Notes: a model not told the origin generated them from the letters alone. Shown: positions 13,094 through 20,783, numbered from the stretch's first letter. The stretch: DNA of 20,783 nt from JAHFHB01 sp964393875 (GCA_964393875.1 CAYMUZ010000225.1:1-20783); one strand, 5' to 3'. A program made the numbers and translations.

Positions 13094-16000
13094 ATGCTGA
13101 ATAAAAAAAAGCGAATGAGAGCTGGGCTGAGAGTTTTTTATGTGCCCGCCGCGCCTATGAAAAAAATCAAGGGAATGACTGCCATTGTGGCGGCGGTCAC
13201 ATTCCTGCTTTCTGGCTTCATCACTCCAGAAACGAGCTGGGCTGCCCCTGCTGAAATCCCGCTTGCGGCTCTAGTCCTGCCGGGCCTTGTCAAAGACATT
13301 GCACTGCCCGCCGCACTTGGGAAGATTGAAGAAACTTATCAAGGGCGAGAGGGGGGGCTGGTGGTGTTGGTGCAGGATGCACACGCGGTGCCTGATGCGC
13401 AAAAAAGCATTCAAAAAATCATCAGCTATTTTCAGCAGAAACACGGCCTCAGTTTAGTTGCCCTCGAAGGGGCTCCCGGCGATTTGGATCCCGAACTATT
13501 TCGAACTTTTCCCAATGCCACCAAACTGAGGCAGGTTTTTAAAGACTATCTTGATCGCGGAGAGCTGACAGGCACCACGGCAGCGGCCATTTTCAGTCCG
13601 CAAAGGCTCAAGTACACCGGGGTTGAAAATTGGAAACTTTATGAAGAGGGGTTGGCTTGGTTTCTCAGGGCCAAGGAAAAAGAAGCCGTGATTCTTGAGA
13701 GTCTTGCGCAACGGCGGAATGCCATGCATGAAAAAAAGAAACAAGTCTATTCCTCCCAGCTTCTTGAAGTCGATGAGGCGTTGGGACGTTTTCAGAAAGA
13801 AAAAACCGATTTGCTGACTGTGCTCAGCCTGTTGGCTGGCATTAAGGCTCCAGCGACCGGGAGTGAGTTGGAAACTCTTTTGCATCAAGCGCGTATCGAT
13901 CCTAAACGCACCGAAAAGCTCGATATAGAAGTTCGCCACATGGCCGGGGCTATCCGGAAGAAGATGCGCGGTGCCGCCCCGGGTGCGGATCATAAACTGG
14001 AAATAGAGTTTCAGGGAAAGTACCAGGAGTTTCTGACGTCGAGCCTTACTCCCGAGCAATTTGCCCTCGTACTTCAAAAGGTTGCCGCCCAAATGGGTTT
14101 GAAGTTGAAGCTCTCTGAAGAGCTGCTTTCTCAGACGCACCGTGAAATTCAGGTGCGGCAAATTGAAGGCACGCGGCTCTTTCGCGATTTTGATCAGTAT
14201 GCGCGCAGTGTGAAAGAAACCCTTTTCGAAAACGAAGCCCAGCGGGCATTGGATCAGGAAACCGCGACGTTAAATCTGCTCGACCGGCTGGCGCGGCTTG
14301 TGCTGGATCAGGAGGACTGGCAGGCGCTTCAAAACCAGCAAGCCGGCGCGGAGGATATGGCCTTGCGCGAACTCTTCAAGCCTGCGTTTGCTTTCTATCA
14401 AAACGCGAAACAGCGCGACCGTGCTTTTTTTAACAATCTGAAAAAGAATATGAAGGCAGGCGGGCAAGCTGGCGCGCTTTTAATCACAGGGGGTTTTCAC
14501 ACCGAAGGGTTGAGCCAGCTTCTTAGCCGCGAGGGGTTTTCGCATGTGGTCATCATGCCCAAGATTCAGAACTTGCCACAGATCAATCATTACGAAGAAC
14601 AGATGCATGGCGGCGTTTCGTGGAAAAGCTATTTTAAGGTCAAAAACGGTAAACTGAATTTCTACGAAGCCTTTGTGCGCGGCGCGCGCGACCGCCTGCT
14701 CGGCCAGGGCCAGGGACTGTCACTGCTTTCGCAAGGGACTGTCCCTTTCAGTTCGCGCCTGCTCAAACAATGGCGCGATGCGATCATTCGCGACCTCTCG
14801 GTCAAAGGTCGCATCACCGAAGCCGGAAAATATACGCGCTTTCTCGATGAGTGGGCAGAGGCGCAAGGCCCAGCGCTCGCCGCCGCAAACGATCTCGAGA
14901 GCCAGTGGTTAGCCAACATCACGCGCTTTATGGACGGCCTGCGCGGCCTTGAAACTCAAAACGCCTTAACCCCGCCCAACGTCGCCAAACTTCTCAACGT
15001 TTCGGGTATGGGCTCCGGATTTACTTACAGCCAGCTTGCTGCAAATTCTGAAGTCCGTACAACTGGAATACTCCAATTTGAAAATGGGGGACTGATCGCC
15101 GAACCCAATGCTGCTGCACCCGCCTCCGCCCGTTCGGCCTCAGGACGTAATGCGCCTGAGCAGTCCTCGCGTCTCGCGAGGGCCGAAGTGCGGCAGCCCA
15201 CCAAGGCTGCCGCGTTGGAAATTTACGGAGGAGAAGAAACAAGGCGGCACTTTTATGATTCCGGCCAAGCCATGATTGGCGTTCAAGGCGGATCTATCTA
15301 TGACAAGACTCAACTCACAGGAGCGGAAATTGTAAGAGGGATTGAGGCGGGTGTTATCGTTCCAAGAGAAGACCAGCGAGACCTCGTTTTTCTAAAGGGA
15401 AAGGCAAAAGCAGATATCCCGTCAGAAGTGGCACTTGCTCAACAGCGCGAGGAACAAACGCAGCCTCAGGTTCTTACAGCAGAGGATGCTTTTGATTTTC
15501 TTAGAAAACATAGCGCGATGTACGAGCAAAGCCAGTTTAGTCCTGGCGGAATGATAAAACATTTAAACGCGGATGGAACGGTGGGTGACTACAGCGGTGA
15601 GCAAGTGAGTTATGTCGAGGCAGAACGTGGCATCAAGGCGGGCATCATCATTCTACGGCCGGATGGAAAGGATCTTGTTTTTATTCACGGGATAAAAAGC
15701 AAAAGGGAGATTCCGTCAGCAGCGGTGCTTGCTCAACAGCGTGAGGAGCAAATGCGGCCTCAGATTTTTGCAGAATTAGATCGATTGACTCAAAGTTGGA
15801 GCGAAAAAAGTTTTTACTATGCGACCGATGTGAAAGGTAAAAGCGTTGTAGTCAACGGCGAGCCTGTCCTCATTACCTATGACCATTGGCAAGCATGGCG
15901 CAAGGAACGAGCCGCTCAATGGATCCGCAAGGCCAATGAAGCGCTGCAACAAGCGGACACAGGGGTTGCCTTGGAAACAGCTCTGAAACTTGCGAAAGGG

Positions 16001-19000
16001 AATCTCAACCGGATCAAAGTTTTCGGGGACGAAAACGACGCGCCGGCAAGGGCATTGACAAACGCTGTCAGGGCGGCTGAGCAGCGTCTGCGCGACATGC
16101 GTGAAAAAGAAGAAGCGGCCGATCCCAAAGAAACGGCTCAATTCTGGCACACTCTTTTTTCAGCGTTAACGGGAAGACAGCGTTTTGCAGGTGGCATGAG
16201 CCTTACTGATTGGGAGAATAAATTTGATAAACCTTTCAACGTTTCTCGAAGGCGGGCGATCGAGCTATGGAATCAGTCGGTTCAAGTGGAGTTTCGGTTT
16301 GTGACAGATTTATTGACGACAGACCAGCTCAAAAGTTTGTTGCGGAGCACGCTCAATGGCGCTGATTTTGAGGCGCGTACCCTCGAGGCCGCCTTGGTAG
16401 AAGCTCTTTATTTTGCCGAACAAAGCAACCAACCTGCGCAGGCACAGGAAGCCCGTGATTTAATTGTCAATATTAAAAAACTAACCTCTCTGAGAGAGCA
16501 GCTTTCAGTTGTTTCGTCGAATATTTACAGTTATGTGAATGACCCAGATATTCTGAAATGGGCCCAAGGCCGCTTGCAAGAGATCTCCCAGGAGCTTGCT
16601 GCCTTTCCCTCCGGCGTGGTACGGCAGGGACTCGAAAAAAAGATTGAGGATGCCCAAAGAAAGATTTCTGACGCAGAAGATGTGGTTTCAGCTCGAGTGG
16701 CTCAGTGGCAGGTGACCGTTCGCACGGCCGGCGCCACGATTGAAGAGCGGTTGTCTTTCTTCCTCAAAGAACTTCTCGTTACAATCCTGGATCATCGCGG
16801 GATTGGAGAAAAATATAAGGGCATTGGCAGGGATCAGTTAGTCTCAATTGCCGGGAGTATCGACCCTGCGTTTACACAGATTCTGGCCGCTCTTTTTAAT
16901 CTCGAACGTCAGGCAGCCTCCGATAAAGAAGCAGAGAACGATCTCAGGGGTTATGAAAACGGGCTTGCGAATGTCCAGCTGGATATCAACGAATATTTGA
17001 TGCATCACGGATTTCTCACGCATCTTTCCTTTGAGCATCTTTCGGACGCGAAATACACTCGCCCAAAGGTTCTTTTCCGTGTCGGACAGATCTTGAATTG
17101 GGGCCGCGAGCGTATCTATTTTCTGGGCGATGAAATCGTGGTGCCACTGCATCTGGAAACGGTCGCGCTGTCTGAGGGGGCTTCAGGCGCGATTGATACC
17201 AAAGGCATGTCGCTTCTGGCGGGCGATGTAGTGGTTTGGCTGGACGGGGAGCAAAAACAAGCGCAAGAACTGGCTGAGAAAGTGCAGGCGTTAACGCGGG
17301 GCATGGGGCGAGTCACAGGACTGGAAGCCCTGCTGCTGGCTCAATGGGGACAAATTGGCGGCCGGCGAGCAGATCAAATTTCACTGGAAGACGTTACGGT
17401 GAAAATTAGAGCGGATTTAGCCCTGTCTATTGAAATTCATGAGGTCCGGCACAAGTTTGATGAACTGTTGGGCAACCCGGCGATTCGATCTAGCGACGAT
17501 GCCGAATTTTCTGCATTTTTGGCACAAGCAGGTGTTGAAATCAATGGACTGCTTCCTTACTACAGTCTGCATTCCGATCTCGAACAATTAGTTATTGTTG
17601 AGAGAATGGACTCGTATGAAAAGAAAAAAGAACAGAAAGACGGCCCGCACTACCGGGCACGGCTTGCAAAAATCAACGCCCTTGCGGGGGCTTACAATGG
17701 TAAGCACGCCAGTGAGCCCCTCCCCCTGATCGAGGCTGCGCCTGGCAGCTACCCAGCCCAATTAGAGCGAGCGGCAGATCAGATCGCGCAGGGTTTGAGT
17801 CAAGTGGATGGGGGCGACTTACTGGAAATGACGGGTCAAATCTACCGCGCTCGTTTCCAGCGAGATCTGCAGGTCGGTTCCTTTCAGGAGGGGCTGGGGC
17901 CCCGGACTTATCAACGAGCAGGTGAATTTCTTCAGGATCTTCTGCCGATGTTTCAAGGTGAGCCGCGCAGGCGTCAAAGGAAGCTCATGGTGGCCTTGAG
18001 CCGTGCGGTGGCTGAAGTTCGGTTACAAGGCAGGGATGTGGGGCAGGCTGCGGTTAATGCGATTGGTTTTTTAGAAAGAACCCGGGATCTTGAAATTACA
18101 TCAGATGTTTTGAAAGATTATGTCAAGCTGCGCCGGCCTGAATTTTTGGAGACATTAAGAGATGTCAGGGCCGCGCTTCTCAGTAGATTAAAGCCGGATC
18201 TTGCGCAGAGTTATGGGGAGGCGGCTTTCGTACTGCGCAGAAAAACTACCCTGATCGAATATGTTTTGACCAATATTTCTACCGCTCGCTCAGAAAACAG
18301 AGATGCCTTCGGGCAGTTTGCGCCTCCCATGGCGAGATCCGAAGTGCGGTCCGGCCCAACAGGCCGGCCGACAGGCCGGTCCTCGTCTCCGACGAGGGCC
18401 GAAGTGCGGTCCGGCCCAACAGGCCGGCCGACAGGCCGGTCCTCGTCTCCGACGAGGGCCGAAGTGCGGATGGTGGTCACAGCGGAGTCGATTATTGAAA
18501 AGATGAATCAGTATCAGTTAATTAATCCGGATGAGCTTAAGACTGTGACTGCAGCGGCTGCTTCCCTGGTCGCAACGCAGCAAAAAGCAGCTGGGGTCTC
18601 AGACGAAGATCATGAAATCAACCTTGTTGAAGAAATTCTTGTTCAGTTAAGGCAAGAAGATGTCAGAAGTTTTGGAGATGAAAACTTCTTTTCGCAAATC
18701 AAACAGAGAATCAACAAGTTTGAGCCGGATATAACGCTTCGCAAAGGAGAGCGTTTGATCAGTCAGGGAGAAAAGCTGAGCTCTTTTTATCTGCTTGTTT
18801 CCGGCGATTTGGAAATTCAAGGGGTCGGACGGATGAGTTCGCCGTCGATCATTGGCGAAAGCGCATTGGAAAAAGGCAGGTTTGCCGGGGCCAATGTGAT
18901 TGCAGCCAGTGCTGAGGTTAAGCTGATTCGGATTTCAGGCCGGGAGCTTAAAAAGAAAGAAAATGAGGATTTGAAAAAACAAATTTTACGCTACTTCGGA

Positions 19001-20783
19001 TTTAAGAAAGAAAGAATGCGCCGCCAAATAATCCGGGAAGCGATGCTGCAGAAAATGCGGGAAGACCGCCAGGAGGCGCTGCCGCCGGTTCTTGGCCAAC
19101 CGCCAGTGCTTGAAGGAGCCCCTGTGCCAATCCGGGAAATAAAGCCGGAAAGAATTGACACGATCATTGACGGGTTGATCCGCACTGGATATTTTCAATC
19201 TTTAGAAGGGTTGAAAGGCAAAGGCTTGGATTCGCCGGAATATCAGGCCTTGCGGGGTTTGATGCTGAAATTTATTGTTGAGGATAACAAGGGCTTCAGT
19301 GTTTACAGCCAGGGCGAAGTGATTGATTCGCCGCAGGCGGGCCCGCGCGGGCATGGACTTCTTCACTTTGTGATGGATGGCGCGGCGGAAGCGGAGCGTT
19401 CCGATGGCTCAAAAACTCAATTTCCGGTCGGCAGTGTTTTTTCGGCCGGCGTGATTTCCAGGGGGAGGGCTGTTGAAACCGTGGTACGGGCCAAGAAAAC
19501 AGTCATCGCGTTCACTTTGAATGAAACACAGTACGCTGAGCTGATTCAGTTGCTGATTCGCTTGAATCCTTCGCAGCGCACCCCGATTCAGACCGCCGAG
19601 GAGCCGTTGCTTCAAAAGTTGACTGTTTCTTATCAAAATGCCGATGTCTCGCTGCGGCGTGTCCGCAGGGTTGAGGAAATCCTTGTGGATAGCACGATTT
19701 CTCTTGAAGTGAAACACAACATTCTTGAAGGAACACACTCTTTATATAACCAGATCAAAGCTCAGGATTTTGTGGTACAGGACCCCCACGGCAACTGGTT
19801 CGGAATCTCCGCCGCTTTGCACCAGGATGTTCAGAAAGCCGGAATGAACCGGGTTTTAATCCGCAATTTTAACGGCCCTCCGCAATTCAAAGGCCTTTCC
19901 CACGCAGAAAAAATACAAGTTGCTTCGAGTATGGAAACCTTTGAGGATCCGTTTTCGCAGGAGTTTGAAGCTGAAGGGGAATGGCTGAAACAGAAAGTCA
20001 TCAGTCTTTCGGCAGAAAGTCTAAACCGGGGGGACCTTTATCTTGTCAGTTCACCGACGGTTTCTGGAATGCAAGAGACGGGATCTCAAAAATGGTCCGG
20101 CGATGTGAGGGTTCAATTTGTGCTTAGGGGAGAAGGGGCGCAGGCTGAAAAAGAAGGGGCGATCACGATTCAAATAGAAAATGGCATCATCGACCCGCGT
20201 ACAATTTTATCCATGATCCAGCAACAGGCGGAATTTTCGCCGCTGATTTCCCAAGGATACCGTGTTCAGTTTAGGGATGCCGGATTCACCGTTCCGGCGG
20301 CCTGGAGAATTCACAGAATTAATCGGGGAAAATATCAGGATCAAATTGAAAGAGCCCAGGAATCTTCCGTTGATTTTTTTCTCGATGAATTGGCCACGGC
20401 GGGCTACAACGTGGAGCGCGATGCGCCTGAGAGCCGAAGGGCGGAGGTTGAGCAATATATTCGTGAGGCCTTGGCAAGAATAGAGGCGGTGAGTCATGCT
20501 TCTCTTACAGTGTTAACTCAAAGCTCCCGCCGGGATGTGTTCAATTTGATTCGTACGTGGCTAAGATTCTATCAATCCGGCCGGAAGATTTCGCAGGAAA
20601 AAGACAATCTCGATATGCCGACGCTTCGGGTTTTGCTTCACGAGTACGTGGATGTACTCAATAAGGACTATGTGGCTGAGCTCAATAATAATCATGGCGG
20701 CGCCTCTTCCGACCTGATTATTTTACCTTCCATGGTTGACAATGACCTGCGATCAGCCGACCAGAAAAATGGAACATTGAAGA
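13094..20783 (+). CDS. Giant exported multidomain protein, at least 2563 residues (3' end outside window)
   Basis: I read one frame with no stop from 13094 to the window end. A Sec signal peptide begins at the internal Met22 (MKKIKGMTAIVAAVTFLL, ending Ser-Trp-Ala near residue 50). Residues about 60-490 resemble the TraB/ChaN/erythromycin-esterase group: VLVQDAHAVPDAQKS (His97), VALEGAPGD (Glu125) and LITGGFHTEG (His469). Next come a RAEVR linker (696-700), a module of about 98 residues present twice (about 728-892), and charged helical regions. A zincin-like HEVRH lies at 1449-1453. Tandem RAEVR linkers occupy 1750-1792. Two cyclic-nucleotide-binding-like barrels follow (about 1870-1965, with GESAL and Glu1922/Arg1929; and about 2052-2156, degenerate), then an unrecognised part. 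The ATG at 13094 has GAGGAG two bases upstream; starting at Met22 would give a standard signal peptide but has no ribosome-binding site. Function unknown; probably periplasmic or surface-located. Confidence 0.88.
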   Translation, partial: MLNKKKRMRAGLRVFYVPAAPMKKIKGMTAIVAAVTFLLSGFITPETSWAAPAEIPLAALVLPGLVKDIALPAALGKIEETYQGREGGLVVLVQDAHAVPDAQKSIQKIISYFQQKHGLSLVALEGAPGDLDPELFRTFPNATKLRQVFKDYLDRGELTGTTAAAIFSPQRLKYTGVENWKLYEEGLAWFLRAKEKEAVILESLAQRRNAMHEKKKQVYSSQLLEVDEALGRFQKEKTDLLTVLSLLAGIKAPATGSELETLLHQARIDPKRTEKLDIEVRHMAGAIRKKMRGAAPGADHKLEIEFQGKYQEFLTSSLTPEQFALVLQKVAAQMGLKLKLSEELLSQTHREIQVRQIEGTRLFRDFDQYARSVKETLFENEAQRALDQETATLNLLDRLARLVLDQEDWQALQNQQAGAEDMALRELFKPAFAFYQNAKQRDRAFFNNLKKNMKAGGQAGALLITGGFHTEGLSQLLSREGFSHVVIMPKIQNLPQINHYEEQMHGGVSWKSYFKVKNGKLNFYEAFVRGARDRLLGQGQGLSLLSQGTVPFSSRLLKQWRDAIIRDLSVKGRITEAGKYTRFLDEWAEAQGPALAAANDLESQWLANITRFMDGLRGLETQNALTPPNVAKLLNVSGMGSGFTYSQLAANSEVRTTGILQFENGGLIAEPNAAAPASARSASGRNAPEQSSRLARAEVRQPTKAAALEIYGGEETRRHFYDSGQAMIGVQGGSIYDKTQLTGAEIVRGIEAGVIVPREDQRDLVFLKGKAKADIPSEVALAQQREEQTQPQVLTAEDAFDFLRKHSAMYEQSQFSPGGMIKHLNADGTVGDYSGEQVSYVEAERGIKAGIIILRPDGKDLVFIHGIKSKREIPSAAVLAQQREEQMRPQIFAELDRLTQSWSEKSFYYATDVKGKSVVVNGEPVLITYDHWQAWRKERAAQWIRKANEALQQADTGVALETALKLAKGNLNRIKVFGDENDAPARALTNAVRAAEQRLRDMREKEEAADPKETAQFWHTLFSALTGRQRFAGGMSLTDWENKFDKPFNVSRRRAIELWNQSVQVEFRFVTDLLTTDQLKSLLRSTLNGADFEARTLEAALVEALYFAEQSNQPAQAQEARDLIVNIKKLTSLREQLSVVSSNIYSYVNDPDILKWAQGRLQEISQELAAFPSGVVRQGLEKKIEDAQRKISDAEDVVSARVAQWQVTVRTAGATIEERLSFFLKELLVTILDHRGIGEKYKGIGRDQLVSIAGSIDPAFTQILAALFNLERQAASDKEAENDLRGYENGLANVQLDINEYLMHHGFLTHLSFEHLSDAKYTRPKVLFRVGQILNWGRERIYFLGDEIVVPLHLETVALSEGASGAIDTKGMSLLAGDVVVWLDGEQKQAQELAEKVQALTRGMGRVTGLEALLLAQWGQIGGRRADQISLEDVTVKIRADLALSIEIHEVRHKFDELLGNPAIRSSDDAEFSAFLAQAGVEINGLLPYYSLHSDLEQLVIVERMDSYEKKKEQKDGPHYRARLAKINALAGAYNGKHASEPLPLIEAAPGSYPAQLERAADQIAQGLSQVDGGDLLEMTGQIYRARFQRDLQVGSFQEGLGPRTYQRAGEFLQDLLPMFQGEPRRRQRKLMVALSRAVAEVRLQGRDVGQAAVNAIGFLERTRDLEITSDVLKDYVKLRRPEFLETLRDVRAALLSRLKPDLAQSYGEAAFVLRRKTTLIEYVLTNISTARSENRDAFGQFAPPMARSEVRSGPTGRPTGRSSSPTRAEVRSGPTGRPTGRSSSPTRAEVRMVVTAESIIEKMNQYQLINPDELKTVTAAAASLVATQQKAAGVSDEDHEINLVEEILVQLRQEDVRSFGDENFFSQIKQRINKFEPDITLRKGERLISQGEKLSSFYLLVSGDLEIQGVGRMSSPSIIGESALEKGRFAGANVIAASAEVKLIRISGRELKKKENEDLKKQILRYFGFKKERMRRQIIREAMLQKMREDRQEALPPVLGQPPVLEGAPVPIREIKPERIDTIIDGLIRTGYFQSLEGLKGKGLDSPEYQALRGLMLKFIVEDNKGFSVYSQGEVIDSPQAGPRGHGLLHFVMDGAAEAERSDGSKTQFPVGSVFSAGVISRGRAVETVVRAKKTVIAFTLNETQYAELIQLLIRLNPSQRTPIQTAEEPLLQKLTVSYQNADVSLRRVRRVEEILVDSTISLEVKHNILEGTHSLYNQIKAQDFVVQDPHGNWFGISAALHQDVQKAGMNRVLIRNFNGPPQFKGLSHAEKIQVASSMETFEDPFSQEFEAEGEWLKQKVISLSAESLNRGDLYLVSSPTVSGMQETGSQKWSGDVRVQFVLRGEGAQAEKEGAITIQIENGIIDPRTILSMIQQQAEFSPLISQGYRVQFRDAGFTVPAAWRIHRINRGKYQDQIERAQESSVDFFLDELATAGYNVERDAPESRRAEVEQYIREALARIEAVSHASLTVLTQSSRRDVFNLIRTWLRFYQSGRKISQEKDNLDMPTLRVLLHEYVDVLNKDYVAELNNNHGGASSDLIILPSMVDNDLRSADQKNGTLK
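14712..14747. repeat. GGGACTGTC repeat with palindrome inside the giant gene
   Basis: AGGGACTGTC occurs at 14712-14721 and again at 14734-14743. The second copy is part of a perfect odd palindrome, AAGGGAC-T-GTCCCTT (14733-14747). The reading frame continues through it as a Gly/Gln/Leu/Ser-rich stretch. It resembles short dispersed palindromes built on GGGACNGTCCC that I recall from many environmental bacterial genomes, but I cannot show other copies here. Confidence 0.45.
15139..15213. repeat. Cluster of three hairpins in frame, encoding a RAEVR linker
   Basis: Three consecutive palindromes lie within 75 bases of coding sequence. They are CTCAGG/CCTGAG (15139-15160), CCTCGCG-TCT-CGCGAGG (15165-15181, perfect 7-bp stem), and GCGGCAGCC-CACCAA-GGCTGCCGC (15190-15213, perfect 9-bp stem). 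The joint between the second and third, GGCCGAAGTGCGG, recurs at 18397-18409 and 18457-18469. The encoded peptide ends in Ser-Arg-Leu-Ala-Arg-Ala-Glu-Val-Arg. It sits at the border between the N-terminal esterase-like region and the duplicated module. Confidence 0.72.
15275..15769 (+). repeat. Tandem duplication of a module of about 98 residues within the giant protein
   Basis: Two copies of the pattern GI(E/K)AG(V/I)I...(R/K)DLVF...IPS...LAQQREEQ..PQ lie 291-294 bases apart (first copy to about 15475, second to about 15769). The end of the unit is also well conserved at DNA level: CTTGCTCAACAGCG begins at 15434 and 15728. The first half of the module is more diverged. This indicates an old internal duplication whose 3' part has been retained or homogenised. 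Confidence 0.75.
18341..18469. repeat. Two identical 60-bp tandem repeats (plus nine bases) encoding RAEVR linkers
   Basis: The unit at 18341-18400 is repeated exactly at 18401-18460, followed by the first nine bases of a third copy (GAAGTGCGG). Each 60-base unit keeps the frame and encodes 20 residues, Glu-Val-Arg-Ser-Gly-Pro-Thr-Gly-Arg-Pro and on to Thr-Arg-Ala. Each unit holds three hairpins: CCGGCC-CAACA-GGCCGG, CCGGCC-GACA-GGCCGG and CCTCGTC-TCC-GACGAGG. Local GC content is far above that of the surrounding gene. The exact identity of the copies points to a recent duplication. Confidence 0.9.

Noticed and set aside
13496..14161. Minus-strand open frame of about 220 codons inside the giant gene
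   Set aside because: It is antisense to well-formed coding sequence, shows no recognisable motif, and its amino acid composition looks like a shadow of the opposite frame. Similar antisense frames occur along the whole giant gene.
18341..18469. CRISPR array
   Set aside because: There are only two direct 60-base copies with no spacers between them, in frame in a coding region, and no cas gene nearby.

Overview
The window looks like a chromosomal segment of an uncultured Gram-negative bacterium. LptF/LptG-type LPS export, FabI, Sec signal peptides and a GC content near 50% all point to an envelope with an outer membrane. The giant exported protein at the right end, split by short Arg-Ala/Ser-Glu-Val-Arg linkers, resembles what I recall from Candidatus Omnitrophota (PVC superphylum). 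That assignment is an inference from memory of protein style, not a database result.

Left part (1-4982), housekeeping genes. The window opens inside a protein tyrosine/dual-specificity phosphatase. It converges on a folB-folK pair (minus strand, folate biosynthesis). Then come tpx (thiol peroxidase), a secreted TPR protein with an Asn/Gly/Ser-rich tail, a HAD phosphatase, fabI behind its own promoter, and a DEDDy-type RNase H-fold exonuclease. A TTAA-bounded palindromic, MITE-like element of about 138 bp lies between folB and tpx.

Centre (4983-11052), one compact operon. A strong sigma70-like promoter precedes a single 563-residue protein that fuses an Rrf2/IscR-type Fe-S regulator to an IscS/NifS cysteine desulfurase. 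This is followed by an A-type Fe-S carrier, phosphoenolpyruvate carboxylase (overlapping by one base) and an LptF/LptG permease (one-base gap). The promoter overlaps a perfect palindrome and is bracketed by a 9-bp direct repeat, which suggests autoregulation by the fused regulator.

Right-centre (11051-12873), a minus-strand pair. A PAP2-type membrane phosphatase overlaps a HAD phosphatase by four bases. The pair is bracketed by two copies of one long palindrome whose stems differ by compensatory changes.

Right part (13094 to the window end), one open reading frame of at least 2563 codons with no stop in the window. It encodes an exported protein with a signal peptide, an N-terminal TraB/ChaN/erythromycin-esterase-like region, a duplicated module of about 98 residues, long helical regions, a HEVRH zincin-like motif, two cyclic-nucleotide-binding-like barrels, and an unrecognised C-terminal part. 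GC-rich palindromic repeats sit in frame at the module joints and encode the RAEVR-type linkers. This giant protein and its repeats are the least explained part of the window.
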